42,268 bases of DNA from positions 1 through 42,268 of the forward strand of contig JAGONC010000028.1 in assembly GCA_017993235.1 (NCBI GenBank), in the 5' to 3' direction. The stretch is from Lentimicrobiaceae bacterium (GTDB lineage: Bacteria > Bacteroidota > Bacteroidia > Bacteroidales > JAGONC01). The notes below the pieces were generated by a model. The model did not search any database and had not been told where the DNA came from. It saw nothing but the letters and a program-made list of their open reading frames with translations. This document shows, in pieces, positions 10,601 to 19,300 of the stretch (positions within the stretch are counted from its first letter, which is position 1; every line of letters begins with the position of its first letter). A program made the translations under genes and the position numbers.

Positions 10601-13600
10601 ACTTACGCTTACAATTGCTGCCAGCTCTTGACTGTGACCGATCCTCTTGGAAATGTTAAGTCCTACACGTATGATCCGGTCGGCAACCGAACAAACATTA
10701 CAGATGCGAACGGCCATACAACGACCTTTTTATACGATGCCCTAAACCGACCTGTCAGCGAGACTGATGAGATCGGAAACAAAAGTTACACTACTTACGA
10801 TATTAGCGGTAACATGCTTTCAAGAACCAATGCAAACGGCTATACAACTACTTACATGTATGATCTGTTGAACAGGATGACTGTGAAGACTGATGCACTG
10901 GGAGGCATAACTTCCTATACCTATAACCTTGCTGGGAAAAAGCTTTCCGAGACTGATCCCAATGGAAATACCCGCACCTTCACCTGGGATCCATACGGCA
11001 GAATCCTATCCGCCACTGACGCACTTGGAAACAGCTCCTATTATACATATGATGCTTCAGGAAACAGGGCAACCTTTACCAATGCCAACGGTAATGTTAC
11101 ATCCTATAATTATGACGGGCTGAATCAGTTAATATCGGTCACCGGACCCCTGGGTGGGACTACCATGTATGGTTATGATCCCAACGGCAATCTTACCTCG
11201 CTGACCGATGCCAACGGGAAGGTGACCACCTATGTTTTCGATGCCATGAACCTTCCGATATTGATAACCGATGCACTGGGACGCAATACAGCATTTACGT
11301 ATGATCCGGGTGGAAACCGTCTGAAAGTGGTCGATGGAAAGGGGAATACCACCACATATACGTATGACGCAGTGAACCGGCTTACATCAGAGAAAAGCCC
11401 GATGGGATTCATTACAAGCTATACGTATGATCCGGTAGGAAAGATCAGTTCCCGTACCGATGCAAATGGCATTACTATCGATTATACTTATGATCAGCGA
11501 AATCGCCTGATCCTGGAGACCTATCCTGACGGAGAGACAGATGCTTACAGCTGGGATGGGGAGGGAAATCTGATCCTGAGCCAGAATACAGGAGGATGTG
11601 GCTGTATCATTACCAGGACTTATGATGCACTCAACAGACTGACTTCTGTCAGCCATAATTTTCACGGACTGTTCACCAAAACAGTAAATTATACCTATGA
11701 TCCTGCAGGCAGGAGGATCAGTTATACAGGCCTGGAAAAAGGAACGATCACCTACGGATGGGATGATGCCAACAGGCTGATCAGCATCGGTGATCCGACA
11801 AGAGGTACCATCACTTTCGGATACGATCCGGTCGGGAACAGGACCAGCATGGTGTTACCTAACAGTGTGCAAACGACATATAGTTATGATGACGCAGACA
11901 GATTGGTCAACCAGACCACTTTTAATGGAAGAGAAAACATTGCAACCCATACCTACATTTATGATAATGTCGGAAACAGGATGGAGCATCTTTCCGGTTC
12001 AGTATTCCATTCGTATATTTATGATGATGCCTATCAGCTGATCGGAGTCAACACCATGGAGGGTTCGACTCAGTTTACGTATGACGCGGCCGGGAACAGG
12101 TCTTCACAATCTGTCAACGGAATACTGACATTTTATGAGTATGATGAAGATAACCGGTTGATGTATGCTGGTGACGATTCTTTTCTTTATGATAACAACG
12201 GTAACCTGCTGACCAAAATATGGCCGGACGGGCCGACGCAATTTTTTTATGACGAAAAAAACAGACTGACTCAGGTTCTGGGCCCAGGGTTTGAACAACA
12301 AAATACGTATACTTCCACGGGCGAACGGTGCAGTAGTTCAGATCCCAGCACAACCTTTTATTTTTATGATTATGGCAGCTGGTGGAGCGACTATCAGCAT
12401 CCTGATCTGCATAATGCCCTGGCAGAGTATGATCAGGCAGGAGAAGCTCTGTCAACCTACCTGCAGGGTCCAGACATTGATGAGCCGCTCAGCATTACAC
12501 GGGAAGATGAAACGTACTATTATAATGAGGACGGACTGGGGAGCGTTGTGGCACTGACTGACCAGGCAGGCAATGTTGCTTGCAGCTATGATTATCATCC
12601 GTTTGGAGATATTTTCCTGGAAGTTTACACCCTCGAGCAACCCTACAAGTTCACTGCAAGAGAATATGAACCTGCATCCAAGCTTTATTATTACCGGAAC
12701 AGGTTTTATGATGCAGAACTTGGAAGATACCTGAGCAAGGACCCAGCGGGTATGGTCAACGGTACCAATCTGTACACCTATGTTTTGAACAATCCGGTGA
12801 ACCTGGTCGATCCTTCCGGTCTTCAAATACTGGAATTGAAATGGGATTTGGATTTAGATCCTAATAAACCTCTTGTACCGCGAACATATAGAAAGCTTGC
12901 CATCCCAGATCCCCCTGATTTCGAATTTAGCTTTGAAATGACCCAGGAAATTTTTGGTCCCATGCAGGATAAATATGGAGCACCACAAACATATATGAAT
13001 CAACAGACCAAGGAAGCATATTATATTCAGTCACACTGGATTGTTCAGGATCATTGGATATCACATTTTAAATTATATATGGCTCTTTGGTTAAGAAGTA
13101 ATGTTAACGAGGGTCTGATAGGGGCTGCGGAAAAGTCAGCAGAAAATGCTAGAAAAGCAGGTGATGCAGGATCGTTTATTAACGCAATGGGCACAATTGG
13201 TGGTCTAATTCCAGGTGTCGGTAATGTATTAGGTGTGGTATCGGGTATCGCTGGAGAAGTCATAGGAGGAATTACTGAAGGTGAGTACGAGAATGCAATC
13301 GATAAGCTTAAGAAAGCAGCACTGGGTGCAAGGGCCGAAATAGAATTCATGGAATTCTGGTGGGAATCATGGAATGAAGATCTTGGTCAAATTGAAAAAC
13401 CTGCCGGCTATGTTAAAGTTATGCTTACTCTTTTAACACCAGGCACCTGGGAAAAAACCGGGGGTGAAAAGAACGAATATAAAGATGACCCAATAAGATA
13501 TAAGTCACCGACCACTCCGGGTCCCGGAAAATATTATAAGGGACGAGCTCTGACTGCCGACGATTTCCAGCCAGGAGAAGGCCGGACAGTACCTGAAGAA

Positions 13601-13816
13601 CCACGTACTCCCGGGGAACCTCCGATAACCCCGGTGCCGGATGGAAAATCAACAGGGGACAAGGATCAGGCCTGGAGATCAATGCAGGGTCCTCTCTTCC
13701 CATATGAGGAAATCATGTGGGATCCGATTCCTCCCTGGGCCAATCCCGAGTATATCTGGACTTCATTCCTGCAAAGCAAATACTATTTCAAACCGAATCA
13801 TTTCATTCCGAAATAA
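7640..13816 (+). CDS. Giant Rhs/YD-repeat surface protein with variable C-terminal domain
   Basis: 2058 residues. It has a signal peptide (about 1-33), a DUF6531-type N-terminal region (about 40-110), roughly 60-70 YD repeats of about 21 residues (about 150-1620; units such as YTYDPVGNRTNITDANGHTT), and an Rhs core at about 1626-1729 (GLGSVVALTD...YRNRFYDAELGRYLSKDP...NNPVNLVDPSGL). A unique tail occupies 1730-2058. Rhs proteins form a hollow beta-barrel shell that encloses a C-terminal toxin, cleaved at the core. This tail has a Gly/hydrophobic segment at about 1848-1878 and a Pro-rich end. I recognise no toxin family in it. No small immunity-like ORF follows; the next gene is a T9SS cargo 29 bp away. 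Many repeats carry Cys (YDCLG, YDCRG), which is unusual. It may instead be a non-toxic adhesin or wall-associated protein. Confidence 0.88.
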   Translation: MISKPSFKPIKSFPFLIVYGCFFLIAISQTYALRETVPNEPGPWPGIFVNTYTGNLFYQRSDLFIPGQGLSLDITFYYNSGRSRYDWGYGHGWTHTYSMRYFIKSELSGDTVILERMDGKTDEYVWNGTSYDPPVGVHDVFSEYEPDKYLLRSKSGIKYYFDDAGHKQLTKIQDPNGNTMTLSYTDGHLATITDPTGRQLVLDWSDNHLSTITDANTTPDRIFEFSYDQSAGYWFLTGVEGPLNYSYTYTYGMSGNMTIITDSRGNSLEITYNPEGAVASVSCPAVNMGKTFTYNPTESKTTVYQDVTAGERNYIYTFDDLKRIVSIQQPDGNSINFSWDDQNNILTYTNETGAVTTFTYDDRGNILSAMDCLGFSELFTYENDFNQITSITDRNGNTTTFTYDDSGNRIGRTDCLGYTESYTYDAFGNMTGLTDNNGCTTLYGYNGHGYRISTTDALGFNEIRTFDEVGNALSITDKNGCTTTHVFDILDRMTARTDAAGNTTTYTFNENGSLLNVTNPKGCATSYTYDAANRIITTIDPMGGTTTKLWDEAGNLISVTDANGHTTYFSYNVRDWMVGKTDCLGNTEIYTYNAIGQWTGHTDQHGHTTTRSYDCRGQLTGMTDANGQTEIYIYDPAGFRISETDKTGQTTFFEYDCRGSLYKLTDPAGFQIIYTYDPAGHRTASKDKNGNITTYAFDCMGQNIIITDPLGFTDIFTYDPGGNLLTETDRDGNTTTHSYNCLNQIITSTDPIGFTESNIYDQVGNRISRTDRKGSTFTYTYDCQSRLTHTQDPTGGTESFTYNLVGQQTGYTDKNGGTTSFTYDCLGRKVGLTDPYGNTESISYDAAGNGISLTNKDGYTWTYGYDFMNQVTSVTDPMGYSRNYTYNPVGKLTGYTDEKGYTTAFLYDTRGQHIATTDPKGNIETFIYDQAGNLAAYTDRNGFTTQYIRDLMGRITTVTDPAGLTETYTYSGTGKILTYKDKNNHTTTYAYNCCQLLTVTDPLGNVKSYTYDPVGNRTNITDANGHTTTFLYDALNRPVSETDEIGNKSYTTYDISGNMLSRTNANGYTTTYMYDLLNRMTVKTDALGGITSYTYNLAGKKLSETDPNGNTRTFTWDPYGRILSATDALGNSSYYTYDASGNRATFTNANGNVTSYNYDGLNQLISVTGPLGGTTMYGYDPNGNLTSLTDANGKVTTYVFDAMNLPILITDALGRNTAFTYDPGGNRLKVVDGKGNTTTYTYDAVNRLTSEKSPMGFITSYTYDPVGKISSRTDANGITIDYTYDQRNRLILETYPDGETDAYSWDGEGNLILSQNTGGCGCIITRTYDALNRLTSVSHNFHGLFTKTVNYTYDPAGRRISYTGLEKGTITYGWDDANRLISIGDPTRGTITFGYDPVGNRTSMVLPNSVQTTYSYDDADRLVNQTTFNGRENIATHTYIYDNVGNRMEHLSGSVFHSYIYDDAYQLIGVNTMEGSTQFTYDAAGNRSSQSVNGILTFYEYDEDNRLMYAGDDSFLYDNNGNLLTKIWPDGPTQFFYDEKNRLTQVLGPGFEQQNTYTSTGERCSSSDPSTTFYFYDYGSWWSDYQHPDLHNALAEYDQAGEALSTYLQGPDIDEPLSITREDETYYYNEDGLGSVVALTDQAGNVACSYDYHPFGDIFLEVYTLEQPYKFTAREYEPASKLYYYRNRFYDAELGRYLSKDPAGMVNGTNLYTYVLNNPVNLVDPSGLQILELKWDLDLDPNKPLVPRTYRKLAIPDPPDFEFSFEMTQEIFGPMQDKYGAPQTYMNQQTKEAYYIQSHWIVQDHWISHFKLYMALWLRSNVNEGLIGAAEKSAENARKAGDAGSFINAMGTIGGLIPGVGNVLGVVSGIAGEVIGGITEGEYENAIDKLKKAALGARAEIEFMEFWWESWNEDLGQIEKPAGYVKVMLTLLTPGTWEKTGGEKNEYKDDPIRYKSPTTPGPGKYYKGRALTADDFQPGEGRTVPEEPRTPGEPPITPVPDGKSTGDKDQAWRSMQGPLFPYEEIMWDPIPPWANPEYIWTSFLQSKYYFKPNHFIPK

Positions 13817-13845
13817 TTATACTTTACTGAGTAATACACGCTCCT

Positions 13846-15159
13846 ATGAAAACACAATCCATATTACAACGGAACCTGTTGATCCTCTTCTCCCTTTTAA
13901 TCCTTACACCTGCAGGTGCTCAATTTTTTCCTTCAGGGGGGTATCAGGGAGGTGGCCTGGGCAGCGGCGGGGACGAGATCCTGGTTCCTGCTGAAGAGCA
14001 ATCCCTTGCGATCCCTCAGGGATGGAGCGGCATCTCCAGCTACCTTGATCCACTGAATGATACAGTGGAGATCCTCTTCGAAGACGTAGTTAGCGATATG
14101 GTCATTATGATCGATATGGAAAAAGTATACTGGCCTTCAATGGATATCAATTCCATCATTACCTGGAATACCCATAGTGGCTATATTATAAAAATGGATA
14201 ATCCGGCGACCCTTCCTTTTCGGGGATTCCCGATCAGCGATCCCTACCTGTCAGTACCCGGCGGATGGAATGTCATACCCGTACTCTCAGCATCTTCCGT
14301 CACCACAACCGAGTTGCTGGATCCACTGGGAGATACCCTGATCATTATCAAGGAAGTTGCCGGGAGCGGCATATATTGGCCTGCAATGTCCATCAACAAC
14401 CTCTCAGCACTGAATCCGGGGAAAGCCTACCAGATGCTGGTCACCGATCCCTGTTCGGTCACCTTTCCGGAGGGTGCCGGTAAAGGAGCTGAGAGCGACG
14501 ATGAGATGGTACCATTCAACCAACCATGGAATCCCGTGCATCCAACTCCTAATTCACATAGTATTGCCTTTGGCATAGATGCATTGAAGGATGTTGAAAA
14601 CGGTGATATCATCGGTGCTTTTAATTCAACGGGTAGTTGTGCAGGTGTTCTGGAAGTGGTTGATAAAAGGGTACCTTTTGGTACGAATGCCTTTGGTGAT
14701 GACTTTACCACACCCGACGTTGTGGAGGGTATGGCAGAAGGTGAGATTATGACGTTCAGGTTATATCGGCCGGCTACCCATCAGGAATTCAGGATGAAAG
14801 TGGATTTTTCGCCAGATCTGCCCAACGCCGGTAAGTTTCAGATGAATGGATTATCCAGAGTCCTCCGGATTACACTTGAACCCAATTCTGTCAAGGATTT
14901 ATCGCAGGTCAATGATTTTAATGTCTTTCCCAATCCTTCAAAGGGCGATATATCGCTTGCATTCCGTTTTCCGGTTCAGAATGTTGATCTATCGGTCTAT
15001 GATATACATGGGCAGGGATTGATTCACGAAACACTGAACATTAAGGAGAAAAACGTTCAACCTGTGCTTCATTTGAATACAATTCCACCGGGAATCTATA
15101 TCATCCGGGTGAAGAATCCTGACATGGTGCAGTATCGCAGGATCATTATCGTAAAGTAA
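13846..15159 (+). CDS. T9SS type A sorting-domain protein
   Basis: 437 residues. The signal peptide (about 1-26) ends in PAGAQ. The central region has two repeated segments of the form W-x-G/N-V/I-x-P/S...LDPL.DT..I (about 53-120 and 130-205). A domain with NGDIIGAF...SCAGV (about 245-330) is related to the one in the next, broken gene. The last 75 residues are a type A T9SS sorting domain (FNVFPNPSKGD...LSVYDIHGQ...PPGIYIIRVK...RRIIIVK). The protein is therefore predicted to cross the outer membrane through the Por machinery and be anchored or released. It starts 29 bp after the Rhs gene and likely shares its transcript. Function is unknown. Confidence 0.85.
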   Translation: MKTQSILQRNLLILFSLLILTPAGAQFFPSGGYQGGGLGSGGDEILVPAEEQSLAIPQGWSGISSYLDPLNDTVEILFEDVVSDMVIMIDMEKVYWPSMDINSIITWNTHSGYIIKMDNPATLPFRGFPISDPYLSVPGGWNVIPVLSASSVTTTELLDPLGDTLIIIKEVAGSGIYWPAMSINNLSALNPGKAYQMLVTDPCSVTFPEGAGKGAESDDEMVPFNQPWNPVHPTPNSHSIAFGIDALKDVENGDIIGAFNSTGSCAGVLEVVDKRVPFGTNAFGDDFTTPDVVEGMAEGEIMTFRLYRPATHQEFRMKVDFSPDLPNAGKFQMNGLSRVLRITLEPNSVKDLSQVNDFNVFPNPSKGDISLAFRFPVQNVDLSVYDIHGQGLIHETLNIKEKNVQPVLHLNTIPPGIYIIRVKNPDMVQYRRIIIVK

Positions 15160-15204
15160 AATCGTCAACAAATTACGTTTATCATGGCAAGGGAACATTT
15201 CAGA

Positions 15205-16224
15205 ATGAGGACAATCATTTTCGGATTATCCCTGAGTATATCTTTTCTTCTGAATGCACAGCTTCCTCTGGGATGGGAATACGCTCCCACCTCCAGTTTC
15301 CATATCATAGCCATACCTTTGAGCACTGATCCGGAAATCAATGGAGTGCCCTAAAGCATGGGCGATTTTATTGGTGTTTTCTATGATGATAATGGAACAT
15401 TGAAATGCGCCGGAGCATGTGCCTGGAACGCGAGTTCCAATATTTCCCTGCATGCATGGGGAGACGATATTTATACGAGCGGAAAACAGGGTTTTACAAC
15501 AGGAGAATTCATCAATTGGAAAGTCTATCATGAAGAAAATTCACAGGAATACGTAGCTGATGTCACCTATCAGATCGGCTGCAGCGGATGTACATGCTGG
15601 GATGGCCTCTGGTATAACTTCGGATTGTCAGCTCTGGCCTCTCTGGAGGGTAATTATTATGACCTGGTATTACAGAATATTACCATCAACAACCTTGAGA
15701 CCTTTTGTTATGATGCCCTCCACAACATTCATGTTGCAGGAAATGGAACTTCGGTTATCGTTGAGGAAGGAGGCGAGCTTTTCTTAATTGCCGGTAATAA
15801 TATTCTGCTCAAAACCGGTTTCCATGCACAATCCGGAAGCTACTTTCATGGCTATATCAGCGATGCTGGATGTACTGCACCGTTTCAACCCGTTACGGTT
15901 CCTGTCACCGACAATGAACAGATAACCTATCATAATGAAGATCAGGGTAAAGAAACGACTACTGATGAGTTAAACAGGTCTGATTACCTTAAAATTTATC
16001 CTAATCCTACCACAGGGAAATTAATCATCGAACTTTATTCGATTGTTCCTCAAAAAAGCAATACAATCTGGATCTTTGACCGCCTGGGAAAAAGGATCCA
16101 CCAACAGGAAGTAAGACGCCCAGGGAAGACGGAATTGGATTTTACTCCATATCCTGATGGTATCTACCTGGTCAGGGTATTGCGGGGAGCAAAACCGGAA
16201 CTGGTCAAGGTGGTCAAGCAATAA
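15205..16224 (+). pseudogene. T9SS sorting-domain surface protein interrupted by an in-frame TAA
   Basis: Starting at the ATG at 15205, the frame gives a signal peptide ending in LLNAQ and then the expected mature start. It meets a TAA at 15352-15354 (codon 50) and continues in the same frame without shift to 16224. The stop falls in a conserved segment (INGVP-stop-SMGDFIGVFYDD), and the sequence on both sides belongs to the GDxIGxF domain shared with the upstream gene. Then come a Cys-rich CSGCTCW motif, a 3-coathanger-like strand repeat (NILLKTGFHAQSGSYFHG), and a T9SS type A sorting domain (LKIYPNPTTGK...GIYLVRVLR). A shorter ORF from the ATG at 15358 exists but would lack a signal peptide. 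A CAA or GAA codon mutated to TAA would explain it, as would a sequencing error. It lies 45 bp after the preceding gene. Confidence 0.75.
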
Positions 16225-16295
16225 TGAAAATGAGATGATGGGGTACAAACACCAGTGAAAGAGATCCCTTCAATCGTGAGGTCATTTTAACCGGA

Positions 16296-16313
16296 TTCTG
16301 CATTCGTGCAGAA
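16296..16313. terminator. Hairpin between convergent genes
   Basis: TTCTGCA-TTCG-TGCAGAA is a 7-bp perfect stem with a TTCG tetraloop. It sits one base beyond the stop codon of the minus-strand FISUMP gene and about 70 bp past the plus-strand pseudogene stop. No strong T-run follows on either strand, so terminator function is uncertain. Confidence 0.35.
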
Positions 16314-16314
16314 A

Positions 16315-19300
16315 TCAATTCTTGATGCACCTTACGCTCCAGCCATACCGGGTATCATCATAATCCCTGCACAATCCACCCATTTGACAGGGAAATTTGC
16401 GAGGCCAACTATTATTCCCATTATACTGAGATGAGGACCATAAAGGTGATCCAGCCCAATATTCAGGGCTTATGAAAGTCCCGTCCGTATTGCGATAACC
16501 TTGTGAATAAAGATAATTGAATCCGGAAAGGTTATCACCGTTACACTCTTGTGGCCAACCGGAGAGGGATTTAAGATGGATTCCGGCATCATAACCGCGG
16601 CATGAAATTTTCTCCCACTCCGGATCACCCACGCCATAATGTGTATCGGCTGTTCCTTCCAGAATTTTGATTTCTGCATCGGTCGGGATGTGCCATCCAT
16701 CCGGGCAGATGCCCTGGGCTCCCTCGTCAGTGCTGTACTGCATGGCTTCCTGCCACTGATACAGACCTCCATAGAGGGTGCAATTCGATGGATCATCATT
16801 ATAACAGTACTTCTCTATTGTTCCATTGTTCGATTGTTCCATTGTTCCTTCTATCATGGTTCCCGCATTCATGTTCTCTTCCAGCCAGCACTGGTTTCCG
16901 ATTTGCACGGTCTGGTAGGTTTGTCCTTCCCAGGTTACTGTTGGTACACCGGGACATGGTTGACCCTGGGTGATGAATCGGATTGAGCTGCCATAGGCTG
17001 TCCCCATGCCATTCGTGGCATAGGCCCTGACGTAATATTGCGTATTGGCATTCAGCCCGGTAAGATTGCTGGTGAAATCACCTGCTCCGGCGCCATCGGT
17101 CGAGTGATCATCATATAGGGTAGGGAATTCTGATGTGCCCCAGCATACACCGCGGGCAGTGACAGCACTTCCTCCGATGCTTGTTGCATTACCTCCGCTG
17201 ACAGCTGAATTTTGAGTGATGTCGGTTATTGCCGCCGTGGTCACCATGGGCAGGCTGGTCTGATTGTTGAGGCAACGTACCGATTGGCCAAAATCACCTT
17301 TAATATCATCTGTACGGTCAACCTGGTCATGCTGGTAATTCAAACCTGTGTCCCAGGCCTTGTCAGTACCCACGATTTCAGAAGATGTCCAGTATGCGCT
17401 GCACTGGTTTATATAACCAAATCCATTCTGTGACCAGCAGAATCCGCCCGGGAGACTTGAGAAGCCGTAAGCGTCCGTTCCGCTTCCATTTTCGTTCCAT
17501 CCTGAAATGGACTTGAGGCTATTTCCAGCGTCAAAACCCATGCTGCCTCTGTTTTCCCATATCGCATCTCCGACACCATACTGGCTGTCGACCGTACCTA
17601 GCAACACTTTCCACTCATCATCCGAAGCGATGTGCCAGCCTGTCGGACAGAGAGCCTGTGCACCCTGCTGGGAAACGTACTGCATCATCTCGTTCCAAAC
17701 ATATAAGCCTCCATAGAGGGTACAGTTAGCTGTATCATTATCGTAGCAATATTTCTCGATCGTTCCATTATCTGATTGTTGTTCAGTGATATTAATCATA
17801 GTCCCCACATTCAGGTTCTCTTTGAGCCAGCACTGGCTGCCAATCATTACGGTATGATAGGTCTTACCCTGCCACACCACCGTTGCACCTCCGGGGCAGG
17901 ATGCGCCGGGAGTTGTGAAAGCGAACTGGTTTCCGTATCTTGTCCCTGTGCTGTTGGTGGCATAAGCACGGACATAATAATGCGTTGCATTGGCCAAGCC
18001 GGTCAGGTTACTTGTAAATTCCCCTGTGCCGGTACCATCCGCTGTGAAATTGTCCGAAAGAGTGGGATTTTCGTTTGTACTCCACACCACTCCACGGGCA
18101 GTCACCGGATCACCTCCATCACCCGTGATGGTGCCGCCACTGGTTGCTGTTGATCCGGTGATATTTGTCAAGTTTTTGGTGGTGATCATGGGCGGATCGG
18201 TTCCCGGACCTTTTATGCAACGAAGTGATAATCCATTTCCTGCAGCGAGTGTGTTTCGCCCGATCTGAGGGGAGCCGCTACCCAAATGACGAGAATAACT
18301 TGATTCTGAACCAATGGATGAAAACGCCCAGAAATAGGCACTGCTATCCCCTCCATTAAATCCATCCTCTTCCGCGCGGTAACCTCTGGGCAGTGCATGA
18401 AATCCGAATGTATCTGTTCCATTTCCGCCACCAGCCCAGCCTGCTGTGGACCGAAGCCTTTTCCCCGCATTGGATCCTCTCCATCCTGTCAGGTCCCATT
18501 GAGGATCTCCCACAGCATAGAGACTATCCACCGTACCCTCAAGGATCTTGTATTCCTCATCAGAGGGTACGTGCCATCCTTTTGGACAGATCCCCTGAGA
18601 TCCGGGATAGGTTGAGTGCTGCATCACCTCGCTCCAGGAGTAAAGTCCTCCATAGGCAGTGCAATTCGTATCCTCATCGTTATAGCAGTACTTCTCGATT
18701 GTTCCATTGTCTGATTGCTCTATTGTTCCATCAATCCTGATTCCCACGTTCAGGTTCTCTGCCATCCAGCACTGGTCACCGATGCGGACCGTCAGATACT
18801 GCTTCCCATCCCTTGAGTCGGTCAGCGGATCGCAGAACACGTACCGCCTGCTGATACTGTCCATCCATTCCGATTCACCGGTCAGTTCAATCGTGATCCC
18901 TCCTTTTATAACCTGTTTCCTGAATTTGATCTTTTGATTCGCAAAATCAAAGCTGGTGATGGCAAAGAGGGTATCCGATAATCCCGGGTCTCCACCTACA
19001 CTGAATTTTTCCCCGGTGCTGGTCACTCCCTCAACTTCCAGGGTATCGGCCCAGAGTTTTACCCTTTTTTCAATAAAATCACCATAGATAAGTGGTTCAG
19101 GTGTTTCCGAATTAGCTATGTAGAGTTTGTTGGAGCCCATTTCATTCGCACCTGCCATATCGCCAAGAAAGACATTGTCGTTTCCTTCCGTGTTATTCAT
19201 TCCTGCAGCCCTTCCAACATAGGTGTTAAATGAACCTGAAGTATTGAGATTACCGGCTGACAGTCCGACGAATACATTTCTTATACCGGTTGTATTACGA

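Noticed and set aside
8120..12660. About 63-bp periodic repeats resembling a tandem array or CRISPR
   Set aside because: The period is protein-driven: 21-residue YD repeats in one long frame. DNA units vary and there are no constant repeats with unique spacers. I see no CRISPR in the window.
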